Both the position numbers and the translations under genes were made by a program. Below, piece by piece: positions 1 through 8,681 of a stretch of 64,000 nucleotides of DNA. The stretch is from NCBI RefSeq assembly GCF_039523555.1, contig NZ_BAAAFN010000004.1, positions 186,001 through 250,000 on the forward strand, read 5' to 3'. This DNA is from Castellaniella daejeonensis (GTDB taxonomy: Bacteria; Pseudomonadota; Gammaproteobacteria; Burkholderiales; Burkholderiaceae_B). The notes beneath the pieces were generated by a model. The model saw only the letters and a list, made by a program, of their open reading frames with translations. It did no database searches and was not told where the DNA came from. Position 1 is the stretch's first letter. Each line of letters starts with the position of its first letter.

Positions 1-32
1 TGCGCGAAGAAAGGAAGTGCGGGGCTTGGATT

Positions 33-1151
33 TCATTGCAGGCGTCCTCGGACGAATACGGTGGCCATCGTCAGCGTGGCCAGGGCGATGACCGCCAGCG
101 GCCACAGGCTGGCGAGAATGTCGCCGGGCGGCATGGCCTTGAGAAAGCTGCCTTCGACGATGATGAGGAAGTGGGTCAGCGGAATGGCCTGGGCCAGCCA
201 TTGCAGGACGACGGGCATGTTTTCCACAGGCGTCGCAAAGCCTGACATCAGAACCGCCGGCACGCCGATGGCGAACGCCCCCAGGATGGCCTGCTGCTGC
301 GTCATGCTGACCGCGGAAATCATCAGACCGATGCCGACCACCGACAGGATGAACAGCACCAGACTGGCGAGCAGGAGCGCAAACGAGCCCGTAAACGGGA
401 TGCCGAACAGGAATACGCCCGCGCTGATCATGAACAGGCCCAGCGCGGTGCCAATTGCGAGTGCCGGCAGTGACTTGGAAATGATGATCTCGGGCGTCGA
501 GGTGGGCGATACCAGCAACTGGTCGAAGGTGCCGAGTTCACGTTCGCGCGCGATCGACAGCGAGGTGATGAGCAGCGCGCTGAACAGCGCCAGGATGCCC
601 GTCAGGCCGGGCACGATGAACCAGCGGTAGACCAGATTCGGGTTGAACCAGTGGCGCACGACCACGGGCGTCGGTGCCTGGGCGTCGGGCACGACCTCGG
701 CGCCGACATCGGCGGCGATGGTGGACAGATAGGCCACGGTGATCTGCCCCGAGTTGCTGCGCCGACCATCGACCAGTACCTGGGCGCGGCCACTTTCGCC
801 GGCAGCGATGGAGCGCGAGAAATCCACCGGAATGGCGAGCGCGGCGATCACCTCGCCACGGTCGATCAGCTCGTGCAGCTGCTGCTGGCTGTCGACATGC
901 CGGACGTGGGTGATGAAGCGGGCGCTGTCCAGGCGCTGTACCAGCTCGTGCGACCAGCGGCCCGCGTCCTGGTCGTAGACGGCGATGTCGACGTTGCGCA
1001 CTTCCAGCGTCGCGGCAAAGGCGAACACCAGCAACTGCAGGATCGGCGGCACGAACACCACCATACGGCTGCGCGGGTCGCGCAGGACGCTGAGCACTTC
1101 CTTGATGAACTGGGCGCGCAGGCGGGTGAACGAGAATGCGGAAGTCAACAT
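33..1151 (-). CDS. ybhR: ABC-2 type permease, YbhR-like
   Basis: Inner-membrane permease subunit of a multidrug-type ABC exporter, 372 aa. The N-terminus is short and cytoplasmic, followed by one membrane segment (about residues 33-50), a large periplasmic domain with the family pattern ATLEVRNVDIAVYDQD, and a C-terminal block of five or six membrane segments. It includes ARERELGTFDQLLVSP, typical of ABC2_membrane_3 proteins. The sequence closely resembles E. coli YbhR (368 aa). It is the last gene of the minus-strand cecR-ybhGFSR-like operon, starting 4 bases after the stop of the preceding permease gene. The substrate cannot be read from the sequence; E. coli YbhFSR is linked to sodium/lithium and antibiotic export. 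Confidence 0.88.
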   Translation of the reverse strand: MLTSAFSFTRLRAQFIKEVLSVLRDPRSRMVVFVPPILQLLVFAFAATLEVRNVDIAVYDQDAGRWSHELVQRLDSARFITHVRHVDSQQQLHELIDRGEVIAALAIPVDFSRSIAAGESGRAQVLVDGRRSNSGQITVAYLSTIAADVGAEVVPDAQAPTPVVVRHWFNPNLVYRWFIVPGLTGILALFSALLITSLSIARERELGTFDQLLVSPTSTPEIIISKSLPALAIGTALGLFMISAGVFLFGIPFTGSFALLLASLVLFILSVVGIGLMISAVSMTQQQAILGAFAIGVPAVLMSGFATPVENMPVVLQWLAQAIPLTHFLIIVEGSFLKAMPPGDILASLWPLAVIALATLTMATVFVRGRLQ

Positions 1152-1155
1152 CGCT

Positions 1156-2325
1156 TCACTCCAGGTTCTTGCGCGTGGCGCGCTTGGCGATCACGAAGAA
1201 AAGCGCCCCGATCGCCGCCATGGCCGCCAGGTTGGGCAGGAACACGGCCCAGATGTCGCCGGCCAGGAACACCGTCTTCAGTGAATCGACGAAGTAACGC
1301 GCCGGAACCAGCCGGGTGATGGCCCGGATTGGCGCGGGCATCGCGTCGATCTCATACAGAAAGCCCGACAGCATGAAAGCCGGCAGAAAACCCGTGAACA
1401 GCGCGATCTGCGCGGCCAGGAACTGGTTGCGTGCCAAGGAGGAAATCAGCAGACCCTGACCCAGCGCCGGCACCATGAACACCGCCGACAAGAGCAACAG
1501 GGACAGCAAGGAGCCGCGCATCGGGACGCCGAACACGAACACCGCCAGCGCCGATGCGCCCAGCGTGGACAGCATGCCGAGCGCGAAGTACGGCAGCAGC
1601 TTGCCGATCAGGATTTCGGCCACCGAGGCCGGCGTGGACAGCACTGCCTCCATGGTGCCGCGCTCCCATTCACGCGCCACCACCAGTGCAGTCAGCATGG
1701 TGCCGATGATGGTCATGACGATGGCGATGGCGCCGGGAATCAGTGCGCGTCGGCTTTCCAGTTCGGGGTTGAACCAGTAGCGCGGCTCCAGCATGATGGA
1801 CTGCGCTGGTGCTCCGACGTCCAGTCCGTCACGCCAGGACTGGACCACGCCACGGGCGTAGTTCTCGACGTAGTTGGCGGTATTGGGGTAGGAGCCATCG
1901 GTGACGATCTGCACCAGCGGCTCGCTGCCACGGAGGGCCAGACGCTGCTCGAAATCCTGCGGGATCACCACGTAGCCGCGCAGGTCGCCTGAGACCAGTT
2001 GGTCGGCCACTTCGCGCCGGTCATGGGCGAAGTGCGTATTCAGGAAGCGAGTGCCCGAAAACGCTGCGGCCAGCGACTGTGCCGATGCGCTGGGCGACTC
2101 CAGGACCACGCCGACACGGACATCCTTCGCATCCAGCGACACCGCATAGGCGAACAGCAGCAGCAACACCACCGGCAGCACGAACGCGATCAGCAGCGTC
2201 GAGGGGTCGCGCAGCGCCTGGTAGCTTTCCTTGGTCACCAGGGCGATCAAGCGCCGTAGATCAAAACGGCGCAAGTCGGTCTGCAGGGAGTCACTTCCGT
2301 CTTTGTGCATTGTGGCGCCGTTCAT
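1156..2325 (-). CDS. ybhS: ABC-2 type permease, YbhS-like
   Basis: Second permease subunit of the exporter, 389 aa, paralogous to the gene downstream. It has an N-terminal membrane anchor near residue 45, a periplasmic domain, then five or six membrane helices beginning at about residue 200 (ALIPGAIAIVMTIIGTMLTALV). The motif AREWERGTMEAVLSTPAS is the conserved coupling-helix region of this family. Its ATG (2325) overlaps the stop of the ATPase gene in an ATGA arrangement, so the two are probably translationally coupled. The two permeases presumably form a heterodimer served by the double-NBD ATPase. Confidence 0.88.
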   Translation of the reverse strand: MNGATMHKDGSDSLQTDLRRFDLRRLIALVTKESYQALRDPSTLLIAFVLPVVLLLLFAYAVSLDAKDVRVGVVLESPSASAQSLAAAFSGTRFLNTHFAHDRREVADQLVSGDLRGYVVIPQDFEQRLALRGSEPLVQIVTDGSYPNTANYVENYARGVVQSWRDGLDVGAPAQSIMLEPRYWFNPELESRRALIPGAIAIVMTIIGTMLTALVVAREWERGTMEAVLSTPASVAEILIGKLLPYFALGMLSTLGASALAVFVFGVPMRGSLLSLLLLSAVFMVPALGQGLLISSLARNQFLAAQIALFTGFLPAFMLSGFLYEIDAMPAPIRAITRLVPARYFVDSLKTVFLAGDIWAVFLPNLAAMAAIGALFFVIAKRATRKNLE

Positions 2326-4094
2326 GTGGCGGCCTCCAGCTCGCGGTCTGACGACTCCACCAGGTGGATGAAGGCGTCCTCCATCGTCGGGTCGGGCCGT
2401 TCGGGGCTGACCGCCGAACGTTTGAGCGCGTCGGGCGTATCCAGCGCGATCAGTTGCGCACGCGAGAGCATGGCCACGCGGTCGCAGTATTCGGCCTCGT
2501 CCATGAAGTGGGTGGTGACCATGATGGTCACGCCCTTGCGGGCCAGTCCGTTGATGTGGGTCCAGAATTCGCGCCGGGTGATCGGGTCCACGCCCGAAGT
2601 GGGCTCATCCAGGAACAGCACGGGCGGCCGGTGCATCAGCGAACAGGCCAAGGCTAGGCGCTGCTTATGTCCCAGCGGCAGGGAATCGGGCGTGGCGGAC
2701 AGCCAGTCGCCCAGATCGAAGGTTTCGATCATCTCGGCGATGCGCTCGCGCCGGGTGTTGCCTTCCAATCCGTAGACGCCGGCCGAGAATTCCAGGTTCT
2801 GCTGCACCGAGAGGAGGCCGTAGAGCGAAAACTTCTGCGCCATGTAGCCGAGCCGGCTCTTGGCTGCGCCGGTGGCGCGGCGCAGATCATGGCCCACCAC
2901 ATGCGCTTCGCCAGCAGTGGGTTTCAACAGGCCGCACAACATCTTGAAGGTGGTGGACTTGCCGGCGCCGTTGGGGCCCAGCAGGCCGAAGATTTCGCCC
3001 TTTTGCACCTCGAAGCTGACGTTGTCGGTGGCGGTGAACTCGCCGAAGCGCTTGGTGAGGTTTCGACACGACACGGCAATGTCGGAACCCAGCTCAACCG
3101 GCGGCAGACGCTCGGCCAGCATCGAAGTGCCGCCGGGGCCACCACCGAGCAGATCGATGAAGGCGTCTTCGAAGCGCGCGGGCACCTGCGCCAGCTCCAC
3201 TCGCGCCTGATCGGACAGGGCCTGGAGCTGCTCCGCTTGAGCGCCCTCGCGCAACACCACGCGCACGCCGGCGCCCTGGATCACGCCATCGCTCACGGTG
3301 GGCAGGTCGAGTGCCTGGGTCAGGACCGCTCGTCGCTCGGCACCGACGTCTTCCAGACGGAAACTGCGGCCTTCGAGCTGCGCGGTCAGCTCCTGCGGCG
3401 GGCCATCGAACAGGAGCTGCCCTTGGTTCAGCAGCAGCACGCTCTCGCAGCGCTCGGCTTCGTCGAGATAGGCGGTGGACCAGACCACGGCCATGCCTTC
3501 ATCGGTCAGCGCCTGCACCATGCGCCACAAGTCCTGGCGGCTGACCGGGTCGACACCCACGCCCGGCTCGTCCAGCAGCAGCACCTTCGGCCGCGCCATG
3601 AGCGCACAGGCAAGGCCCAGCTTCTGCTTCATGCCGCCGGAGAGCTTGCCGGCCAGGCGTTTGGTGAAGGGTCCGAGCCGCGTGAAGTCCAGCAACTCGG
3701 CAAACAGATCGGCGTTGCGGTCCGCATCCATGCCGCGCAACTGCGCATACAGGCGCATGTTCTCCATCACCGACAGGTCTTCGTACAGTCCAAAGCGTTG
3801 CGGCATGTAGCCGCTGGCGACGTGAATGGCGTCGTTGTCCTTGACCACGTCATAGCCTGCCAAGGTGACGTGGCCGGCGTTCGGCACCAGGAGGCCGGTC
3901 AGAATCCGCATCAGCGTCGTCTTGCCAGCGCCGTCGGGGCCGACCAGACCCGTCAGCCGCCCATAGTGGATGCGCGCGCTCAAGCCCCGCAGCGCCTTTA
4001 CGTCGCCGAAATGCTTGTCCACGCCCTCGATGACGACGGCAGCGTCTTCGCCCGCACCCGCAGACACGGCGGCGATGGCAGGGCTTGCCTGCAT
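2322..4094 (-). CDS. ybhF: ABC exporter ATPase with two fused nucleotide-binding domains, YbhF-like
   Basis: About 590 aa with two tandem ABC ATPase domains that energise the two permeases. NBD1 has Walker A GPDGAGKTT (residues 52-60), signature LSGGMKQKL and Walker B VLLLDEPGVGVDP. NBD2 has Walker A GPNGAGKST and Walker B VLFLDEPTSGVDP, but a degenerate signature LPLGHKQRL in place of LSGGQ. The ATG at 4094 was chosen because it lies one base after the stop of the HlyD-like gene; a longer frame from 4136 would overlap that gene by about 40 bases. Size and architecture match E. coli YbhF (578 aa). Confidence 0.88.
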   Translation of the reverse strand: MQASPAIAAVSAGAGEDAAVVIEGVDKHFGDVKALRGLSARIHYGRLTGLVGPDGAGKTTLMRILTGLLVPNAGHVTLAGYDVVKDNDAIHVASGYMPQRFGLYEDLSVMENMRLYAQLRGMDADRNADLFAELLDFTRLGPFTKRLAGKLSGGMKQKLGLACALMARPKVLLLDEPGVGVDPVSRQDLWRMVQALTDEGMAVVWSTAYLDEAERCESVLLLNQGQLLFDGPPQELTAQLEGRSFRLEDVGAERRAVLTQALDLPTVSDGVIQGAGVRVVLREGAQAEQLQALSDQARVELAQVPARFEDAFIDLLGGGPGGTSMLAERLPPVELGSDIAVSCRNLTKRFGEFTATDNVSFEVQKGEIFGLLGPNGAGKSTTFKMLCGLLKPTAGEAHVVGHDLRRATGAAKSRLGYMAQKFSLYGLLSVQQNLEFSAGVYGLEGNTRRERIAEMIETFDLGDWLSATPDSLPLGHKQRLALACSLMHRPPVLFLDEPTSGVDPITRREFWTHINGLARKGVTIMVTTHFMDEAEYCDRVAMLSRAQLIALDTPDALKRSAVSPERPDPTMEDAFIHLVESSDRELEAAT

Positions 4095-4095
4095 T

Positions 4096-5136
4096 TCAAC
4101 GCTCCCCCGCCGGGATACTGGTGCCGGCTTTCGCATCGACCTCGATCGTCACCGGCATGCCCTGGCGCAAGGCACTGTCGCTGTCGGCTTCGTCGATGAC
4201 GATGCGCAGGCGGTAGACCAGATCCGTGCGCAAATCCGTCGTCTCCACCGTCTTGGGGGTGAACTCGGCGCGCGGCGAGATGAAGCCGATCTGGCCGCGA
4301 TAGACCTTCTCTGATGAATCGCTTTTGACGCGCACCACAGTACCGGGCGCGATGCGCCCCAAGTCCGACTCGCCCACGTAGGCGCGCACGTAAACCGGCT
4401 TGTCCAGGCTCAGGCTGTAGACCGCGCTCTGGCTTGCGACCATGCTGCCGGGCTCCCGCACTCGTGCGATGACGGTGCCGCTACTGGGCGCCATCAACTC
4501 GGTGTCCGCCAAGGCTGTCGTGGCTTGCGCTGCGGCAGCCTGTGCGGCCGCAAGGCGAGCTTCTGCCGCGGCGATGTCTTCCTTGCGAAAACCTTCGGAT
4601 GCTTGCGACAGGGCCGCCTTGGCCGCTTCGACGCCAGCGGCTGCCTGGTCGCGCGCCGTGCGGGCTGCATCGACCGTGCGCTGGCTGCTGGCGCCCGATG
4701 CCAGCAGGCCACTCTGGCGCTGGAAATTGCGCTCGGTCTCGGTGGCGAGCGCCTGGGCCTGCCTGAGGGCTTCGCGCGCCTGGGTGATTTCCTGCGGTCG
4801 CAGGCCGCGGCGCAGCTTGGCCAGTTCCGCCTGCGCCACCTGCACCTGGGCCTGTGCTGCCGCAAGTGCTTCCCGATAGGGTTGCGCGTCAAGCGCCGCC
4901 AGGCGCGCGCCCGCGCTGACGGCATCGCCCTCATCGAAAGCCATTTGCATCACGCGCCCGGGCTGACGGAAGGCCAGTTGCACCTCGCGGATGTCGACGT
5001 TGCCGTAGAGGCGCAATGCATCTTGTTGTCCATGGTCGCGCGACAGCCAGAACGCCAGTGCGCCGCCAAGAGCGAGCACGACGACGGCGATCACGACCCA
5101 ACGGGTTTTTCTGGAAAGGAGGTTTGGAGTTTTCAT
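4096..5136 (-). CDS. ybhG: HlyD/membrane fusion protein, YbhG-like
   Basis: Periplasmic adaptor, 346 aa, linking the inner-membrane ABC exporter to an outer-membrane channel. Residues 12-31 form an N-terminal membrane anchor. A biotinyl-lipoyl-like half follows (LYGNVDIREVQLAFRQPGRV), then a long alanine- and glutamine-rich coiled-coil hairpin (about 85-210), and the second lipoyl half with TELMAPSSGTVIARVREPG. The beta-barrel region continues to the end. Length and order agree with YbhG/YhiI adaptors. It is the third gene of the operon and ends one base before the ATPase start. No outer-membrane channel gene is present nearby. Confidence 0.88.
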   Translation of the reverse strand: MKTPNLLSRKTRWVVIAVVVLALGGALAFWLSRDHGQQDALRLYGNVDIREVQLAFRQPGRVMQMAFDEGDAVSAGARLAALDAQPYREALAAAQAQVQVAQAELAKLRRGLRPQEITQAREALRQAQALATETERNFQRQSGLLASGASSQRTVDAARTARDQAAAGVEAAKAALSQASEGFRKEDIAAAEARLAAAQAAAAQATTALADTELMAPSSGTVIARVREPGSMVASQSAVYSLSLDKPVYVRAYVGESDLGRIAPGTVVRVKSDSSEKVYRGQIGFISPRAEFTPKTVETTDLRTDLVYRLRIVIDEADSDSALRQGMPVTIEVDAKAGTSIPAGER

Positions 5137-5163
5137 CGATGGGTTTCCGCTGGATAAAGGTGC

Positions 5164-5583
5164 TCAGTGCTCGCGTGCGACCGGCGCATTCGCCGCTGAC
5201 CGGCGCCAGGCTATGGCCGCTATGCCAGCCCACACCAACGTGCGCAGCGTCATGGCGACCACCGTGCGCTGCTCCCAGGCGCCACCCAGAGCCACATGCA
5301 CTCCGAAAGCCAGGAACACGAGTGCGGTCGCTACCGTGATGACAATCGCCAACCACGCGGCCCAGCGCCGGCGCATCCACAAGCCGACGCCGGCGACGAT
5401 GTAGGCGAACCCGGCCAGAAAATTGAACCAGAGCACGAAAGGCACATAGTCGCCGGCGGCTTGGCGCGCCGCGCCGTCGACAAACAGGACTGCGCCGCCT
5501 TCCCAGATGGTCATCAGGCCAAAACCGATCGCAATCAAGGAGACCACGCGCATCCAGATCGAGCGTCCGCTGTGTGCCGTCAT
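5164..5583 (-). CDS. Small integral membrane protein of unknown function
   Basis: A 139-aa protein with four predicted membrane helices (for example VVSLIAIGFGLMTIWEGGAVLFV and LAIVITVATALVFLAFGVHVAL) and no recognisable catalytic motif. The start at 5583 is chosen because it follows an AAGAG-like ribosome binding site and gives MTAHSGRS directly before the first helix; the longer frame upstream overlaps the TetR gene. It sits between the TetR regulator and the HlyD adaptor. This extra gene is absent from the E. coli cecR-ybhGFSR operon. Its role in export is unknown. Confidence 0.7.
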   Translation of the reverse strand: MTAHSGRSIWMRVVSLIAIGFGLMTIWEGGAVLFVDGAARQAAGDYVPFVLWFNFLAGFAYIVAGVGLWMRRRWAAWLAIVITVATALVFLAFGVHVALGGAWEQRTVVAMTLRTLVWAGIAAIAWRRSAANAPVAREH

Positions 5584-5650
5584 GTTTGTTGCTCTTGATT
5601 TGTGGAAGGGTTTGGAGGTCGCAGTCGCGCTTGCGGAGAAGACAGGTGTT

Positions 5651-6259
5651 TCATGTGTTGCTTTCGATGCCACGGCGATAGATGGCAAACACGGCTGGTG
5701 CCTCACGGCCGATGCGACTGACCGTGCCCGCCAACAGCGACTGCATGACAAGTCCCTGGATCGTGCCGATGAACAACACGGCGGCGGCATCCACATCCAG
5801 TCCCGCATCCAGTTCGCCCTGCGCCTTGCCGGCTTCGAGCAGGCGATGCAACCGCTCGCCGTAGTGATGAATCAAGGTCTGCACCATTCGCTTGGGCAGG
5901 GTCTCTCCAGGTCGCTGCAATTCGCCGAAGAGCATCCTCGGCACACCCGGGTGCTCGGACACGAAGTCGATATGCGTCATGAAGACCGCCTCAAGGGCTG
6001 CGACCGGAGACGTAGTGCCTTCTGCTGCCTTGTCCACCCGAGCCAGCAGGCGTTCCGTGACCCAGGACATCACCGCCTGCAGGATGGCGTCCTTGGTCGG
6101 GAAGTGACGAAACAGCGCCCCCTGGGTAAGCCCCATACGCTGTGCGATGGCTGTGGTCGTGATGTCGCTGGGGTTCTGCTCGGCGGCCAAGTCGACCACC
6201 GCCTCGACTGTGGCCGCGCGCCGCTCATCGGCCGGTAGATGCTTGGAGTGTCCACTCAT
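5651..6259 (-). CDS. TetR-family repressor, CecR-like
   Basis: A 202-aa transcription regulator. The N-terminal TetR helix-turn-helix spans about residues 14-60, with ITTTAIAQRMGLTQGALFRHFPTKDAIL as its recognition region (split here only for orientation: helix 2 starts at ITTTAIAQ, helix 3 at LTQGALFRHF). The C-terminal half is an all-helical ligand and dimerisation domain. It is the first gene of the exporter operon, and a palindrome lies 21 bases upstream of its start. By analogy with E. coli CecR it probably represses its own operon until an inducer binds. The inducer is not predictable. Confidence 0.85.
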   Translation of the reverse strand: MSGHSKHLPADERRAATVEAVVDLAAEQNPSDITTTAIAQRMGLTQGALFRHFPTKDAILQAVMSWVTERLLARVDKAAEGTTSPVAALEAVFMTHIDFVSEHPGVPRMLFGELQRPGETLPKRMVQTLIHHYGERLHRLLEAGKAQGELDAGLDVDAAAVLFIGTIQGLVMQSLLAGTVSRIGREAPAVFAIYRRGIESNT

Positions 6260-6279
6260 TGCTTGCGCCTTCGAAAGTG

Positions 6280-6293
6280 AGTAATCTATTACT
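6280..6293. promoter_or_regulatory. Palindromic operator candidate for the TetR repressor
   Basis: AGTAATCTATTACT has two perfect 6-base half-sites around a 2-base spacer, 21 bases upstream of the TetR ATG and in AT-rich promoter-like DNA. The position is right for autorepression. No footprint data are implied; the assignment is by position and symmetry only. Confidence 0.5.
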
Positions 6294-6542
6294 ATCTTAC
6301 CACTGCGCAGCCAGACCGCAAGAGGAGAAGCGCGAAAAAGAGGTCTCGATGAACAGCAGAACTGCTATCTCAGACGGCTGCCAACGGTCGATTTCTGGCG
6401 GGCGCATACGTCGCCCTCCGCACCTCATTGGCGGAAGGGCGCCGGCACATCGCAAGCCTGGCGGGGCGTAAGTGGACGGGATGTGGATGGAGATGCTGGC
6501 GCCCGAGAGGCCGAACCAGAAGAAGACGAACAGGAGGTGGCC

Positions 6543-7439
6543 TTGGATTTCAGATTGCTGCGCTACTTCGTCGCAGTTGCGGAAGAACTGCATCTGGCCC
6601 GGGCAGCCGAGCGTCTGGGCATTGAGCAATCGCCTGTGTCGCGTGCGATGCGCGACCTGGAAAGCCAGCTTGGCGTGCAGTTGTTCGACCGCAGCACACG
6701 CCTGACGCGGCTGACCTGGGCCGGCCAGGTGTTCCTCGGCGAATGCCGGCGCGTGCAGGCCACCGTGGAGCAGGCAGTCAAGAGCGCCAAGGCGGCGGCA
6801 CAGGGCTACCAAGGCAATCTACGCATCGCGATCTGCGACAGCCTGGCGCAGCCCCGCATCGCCACCTTGCTGGCACGCAGCCGCGAGGATGAGCCCGAGC
6901 TGGAGATTCGCGTCTTCGAGTTGCCGTTCGCGCAGCAGCTCAAGATGCTGCACGACGATCTGCTGGACATCGGCTTTGCCTTGTCAAACGCGGTACATGA
7001 TGGCCTCGTCGCCGAGCCGGTGTGGACCGATCAGCTGTCGGTGATCGTGCCCGCACGCCACCCCTTGCTGGCGCACGTGCAGGTGCCGCTGGCCGAAGCC
7101 CTGAAGTTCCCGCTGGTTCTGTGCCATCCCGAATCGGGATCGGGCTGCCGCCATCAGATTCAAGCGTTGCTGCAGGACGCAGGCACGCCCCTCAAGCTGG
7201 TCGATGAAGTGACCAGCCTGGGTGTGATGCTGACCTTGGTCGGTGCCGGCTACGGCATCGGCTTCGCCATCGCCTCGCAGGTGCAGACGCTACAGCGCCC
7301 GGACATCTCCATTCGTCCCCTGGCCGGCACCCCACCGGTGCTCTATACCTACCTGCTGCGCCGCCAGGGCGAACCCTCGGAGCCCATGAAGCGGTTCATC
7401 GAGCGGGCGAAAGGCGGGCGGGACCGCGCCTGTCGATGA
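6543..7439 (+). CDS. LysR-family transcriptional regulator
   Basis: A 298-aa LysR protein. The TTG at 6543 is taken as start because a perfect AGGAGG (6532-6537) precedes it by 5 bases and translation then begins MDFRLLRYFVAVAEELH, the classic LysR N-terminus. The winged HTH occupies residues 1-60 (AAERLGIEQSPVSRAMRDLE). The effector domain spans about 90-290, with the family features LSVIVPARHPLL and GAGYGIGFA. The gene is transcribed away from the TetR operon. No target gene lies immediately downstream, since the sequence degenerates into the att/integrase remnant, so its regulon is unclear. Confidence 0.85.
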   Translation: MDFRLLRYFVAVAEELHLARAAERLGIEQSPVSRAMRDLESQLGVQLFDRSTRLTRLTWAGQVFLGECRRVQATVEQAVKSAKAAAQGYQGNLRIAICDSLAQPRIATLLARSREDEPELEIRVFELPFAQQLKMLHDDLLDIGFALSNAVHDGLVAEPVWTDQLSVIVPARHPLLAHVQVPLAEALKFPLVLCHPESGSGCRHQIQALLQDAGTPLKLVDEVTSLGVMLTLVGAGYGIGFAIASQVQTLQRPDISIRPLAGTPPVLYTYLLRRQGEPSEPMKRFIERAKGGRDRACR

Positions 7440-7681
7440 TGAGTCAATCCTTTGAGGACGCAGCTCACCTGTCCGTTGCGGCCTGTGGCGTGATGTGCCA
7501 GTGGACAGATAGACTTCGGTATGAAATCCGATGCTCTGGCTGTTAGTGGATGTGCTTGGCTCGCTTTGGATCACCCGCAACGGCCTGCGTTGACCAGGCC
7601 GAAGACTTGAGTCCACAATCGAGTCCATTCCGTGACGCTTGGATCGGAAAAGACGTTCGTAATAAACGAGTTAGCGACCGG
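7440..7681. other. Non-coding stretch before the island junction
   Basis: No convincing gene is seen between the LysR stop and the att-like repeat. Short open frames here lack family features and good ribosome binding sites. The base composition is visibly less GC-rich than the flanks, especially 7640-7680, as expected of an island edge. Confidence 0.5.
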
Positions 7682-7710
7682 GTGCTGTTCCCTTCACCCG
7701 CTCCACTTCA
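7682..7710 (+). repeat. Left att-like direct repeat, tRNA-Gly 3' end
   Basis: This 29-base segment matches 9980-10008 at 27 of 29 positions. Its core TTCCCTTCACCCGCTCCA (7688-7705) is the acceptor-stem end of a bacterial tRNA-Gly and closely resembles the 18-bp attachment core of ICEclc-type elements. The rest of a tRNA is not present upstream: no GCGGGTG 5' stem or anticodon arm is seen. This is therefore a duplicated att end, not a functional tRNA. An integrase start follows 45 bases downstream, the arrangement expected of an element's integrase end. Confidence 0.75.
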
Positions 7711-7754
7711 ACAATCCGGGGATTTCCAGGGAAATCCATGGAGTGTTGCAAGTC

Positions 7755-8111
7755 ATGGCCCGGCAGGCCAAATCCACCGGCAAGCCATACGCACTGGCCG
7801 ACTCCGACGGCCTCTATCTCTGCGTTTCCGCCATCGGCACCAAGGCTTGGCTCTTCCGCTATTCGTGGTTTGACAAGCGTGAGCGCATCACCCTCAGCAA
7901 CTATCCGGCGCTTTCCCTGAAGGACGCCCCTTGCGCTTCGCGATGAAGCCCGCTCGCTGCTCGCCAAGGGCGTCAATCCCCACAGCGAACGCGCGCTTTT
8001 AGCGTTGCCGTGCGCGAGGCACGGATCGCGCAGGGGCTGGGGTGCTCGGCCGCGGCACTGATGGCCGCGACCGAGGCGCAACTGTCCGAGGAAGGGAACG
8101 ATACCGAATAG
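7755..8111 (+). pseudogene. Broken tyrosine recombinase (integrase), N-terminal remnant
   Basis: Starting at ATG 7755 the frame reads MARQAKSTGKPYALADSDG and continues with YLCVSAIGTKAWLFRY and RITLSNYPALSLKDA. This is the arm-type DNA-binding domain (DUF4102) of P4/ICEclc-like integrases. After KDA the frame shifts near 7930 and continues as LRDEARSLLAKGVNP in another frame. The homology is then lost, and a 35-codon tail without recognised family ends at 8111. The catalytic R-H-R-Y domain (about 250 residues) is missing, so the element cannot mobilise itself with this gene. The frameshift position is approximate. Confidence 0.75.
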
Positions 8112-8231
8112 CCATGCCGTCATGGCGGTGAGGCGTCCACAACGTTCTTGTAGGTCAAGGCCGTGACTTGCCAGGTGTTCATTGCCGCCTCGCATTTGAC
8201 ACGCGGTCCTTTTCGTAACATCATTTGTTTC

Positions 8232-8681
8232 ATGAAAAGAGACAGCCGCCTGTCGTCTGTCCTGCATGCGCTGCTGCACATGGCCGAGCAGGATGGACCC
8301 GTTACCTCAGAAACCTTGGCGCAGTGCCTGGGGACCAACCCGGTCGTCGTTCGACGCACGATGGGATACCTGCGGCAAGCGGGGATCGTCACCTCCGATC
8401 GAGGCCACTCAGGAGGATGGCGTATCCACGTCGACCTTGGCAGCGTCACCCTGCGTCAGCTGCATGAAGCCCTGGGCGAGCCGGCAACGTTTGCCATCGG
8501 CAACCGTAACGAGACACCGGAGTGTCTGGTCGAGCAGACGGTCAATGCGGCACTCCAAGGCACGTTCGCCGAAGCCGAGGCGTTGCTGCTCAAGCGGTTC
8601 TCGGAAATCACACTTGCCGACCTGGCCACTGACTTCGCACGTCGGCATGCGGTTTCACGACACTCAAGGAATCAATCATGA
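8232..8681 (+). CDS. Rrf2-family transcriptional regulator
   Basis: A 149-aa regulator. The ATG at 8232 (MKRDSRLSSVLHALLHMAEQ) is preferred over an upstream alternative because the family starts there. The winged HTH covers residues 1-85, with LAQCLGTNPVVVRRTMGYLRQ and the wing GHSGGWRI. The three clustered cysteines that bind Fe-S in IscR/NsrR are absent; only isolated Cys residues occur. It therefore belongs to the cofactor-free YwnA-like branch, which often senses redox-active small molecules through single thiols. It overlaps the next gene by 4 bases (ATGA), so the pair is one transcription unit. Confidence 0.85.
   Translation: MKRDSRLSSVLHALLHMAEQDGPVTSETLAQCLGTNPVVVRRTMGYLRQAGIVTSDRGHSGGWRIHVDLGSVTLRQLHEALGEPATFAIGNRNETPECLVEQTVNAALQGTFAEAEALLLKRFSEITLADLATDFARRHAVSRHSRNQS

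Noticed and set aside
7682..7710. Functional tRNA-Gly gene at the att repeat
   Set aside because: Only the 3' acceptor end is present. No 5' stem, D-arm or anticodon arm can be found upstream at either repeat.
8004..8111. Short frame ending in EGNDTE after the integrase remnant as a gene of its own
   Set aside because: It has no start codon with a ribosome binding site and no recognised family; it is treated as debris in the pseudogene.
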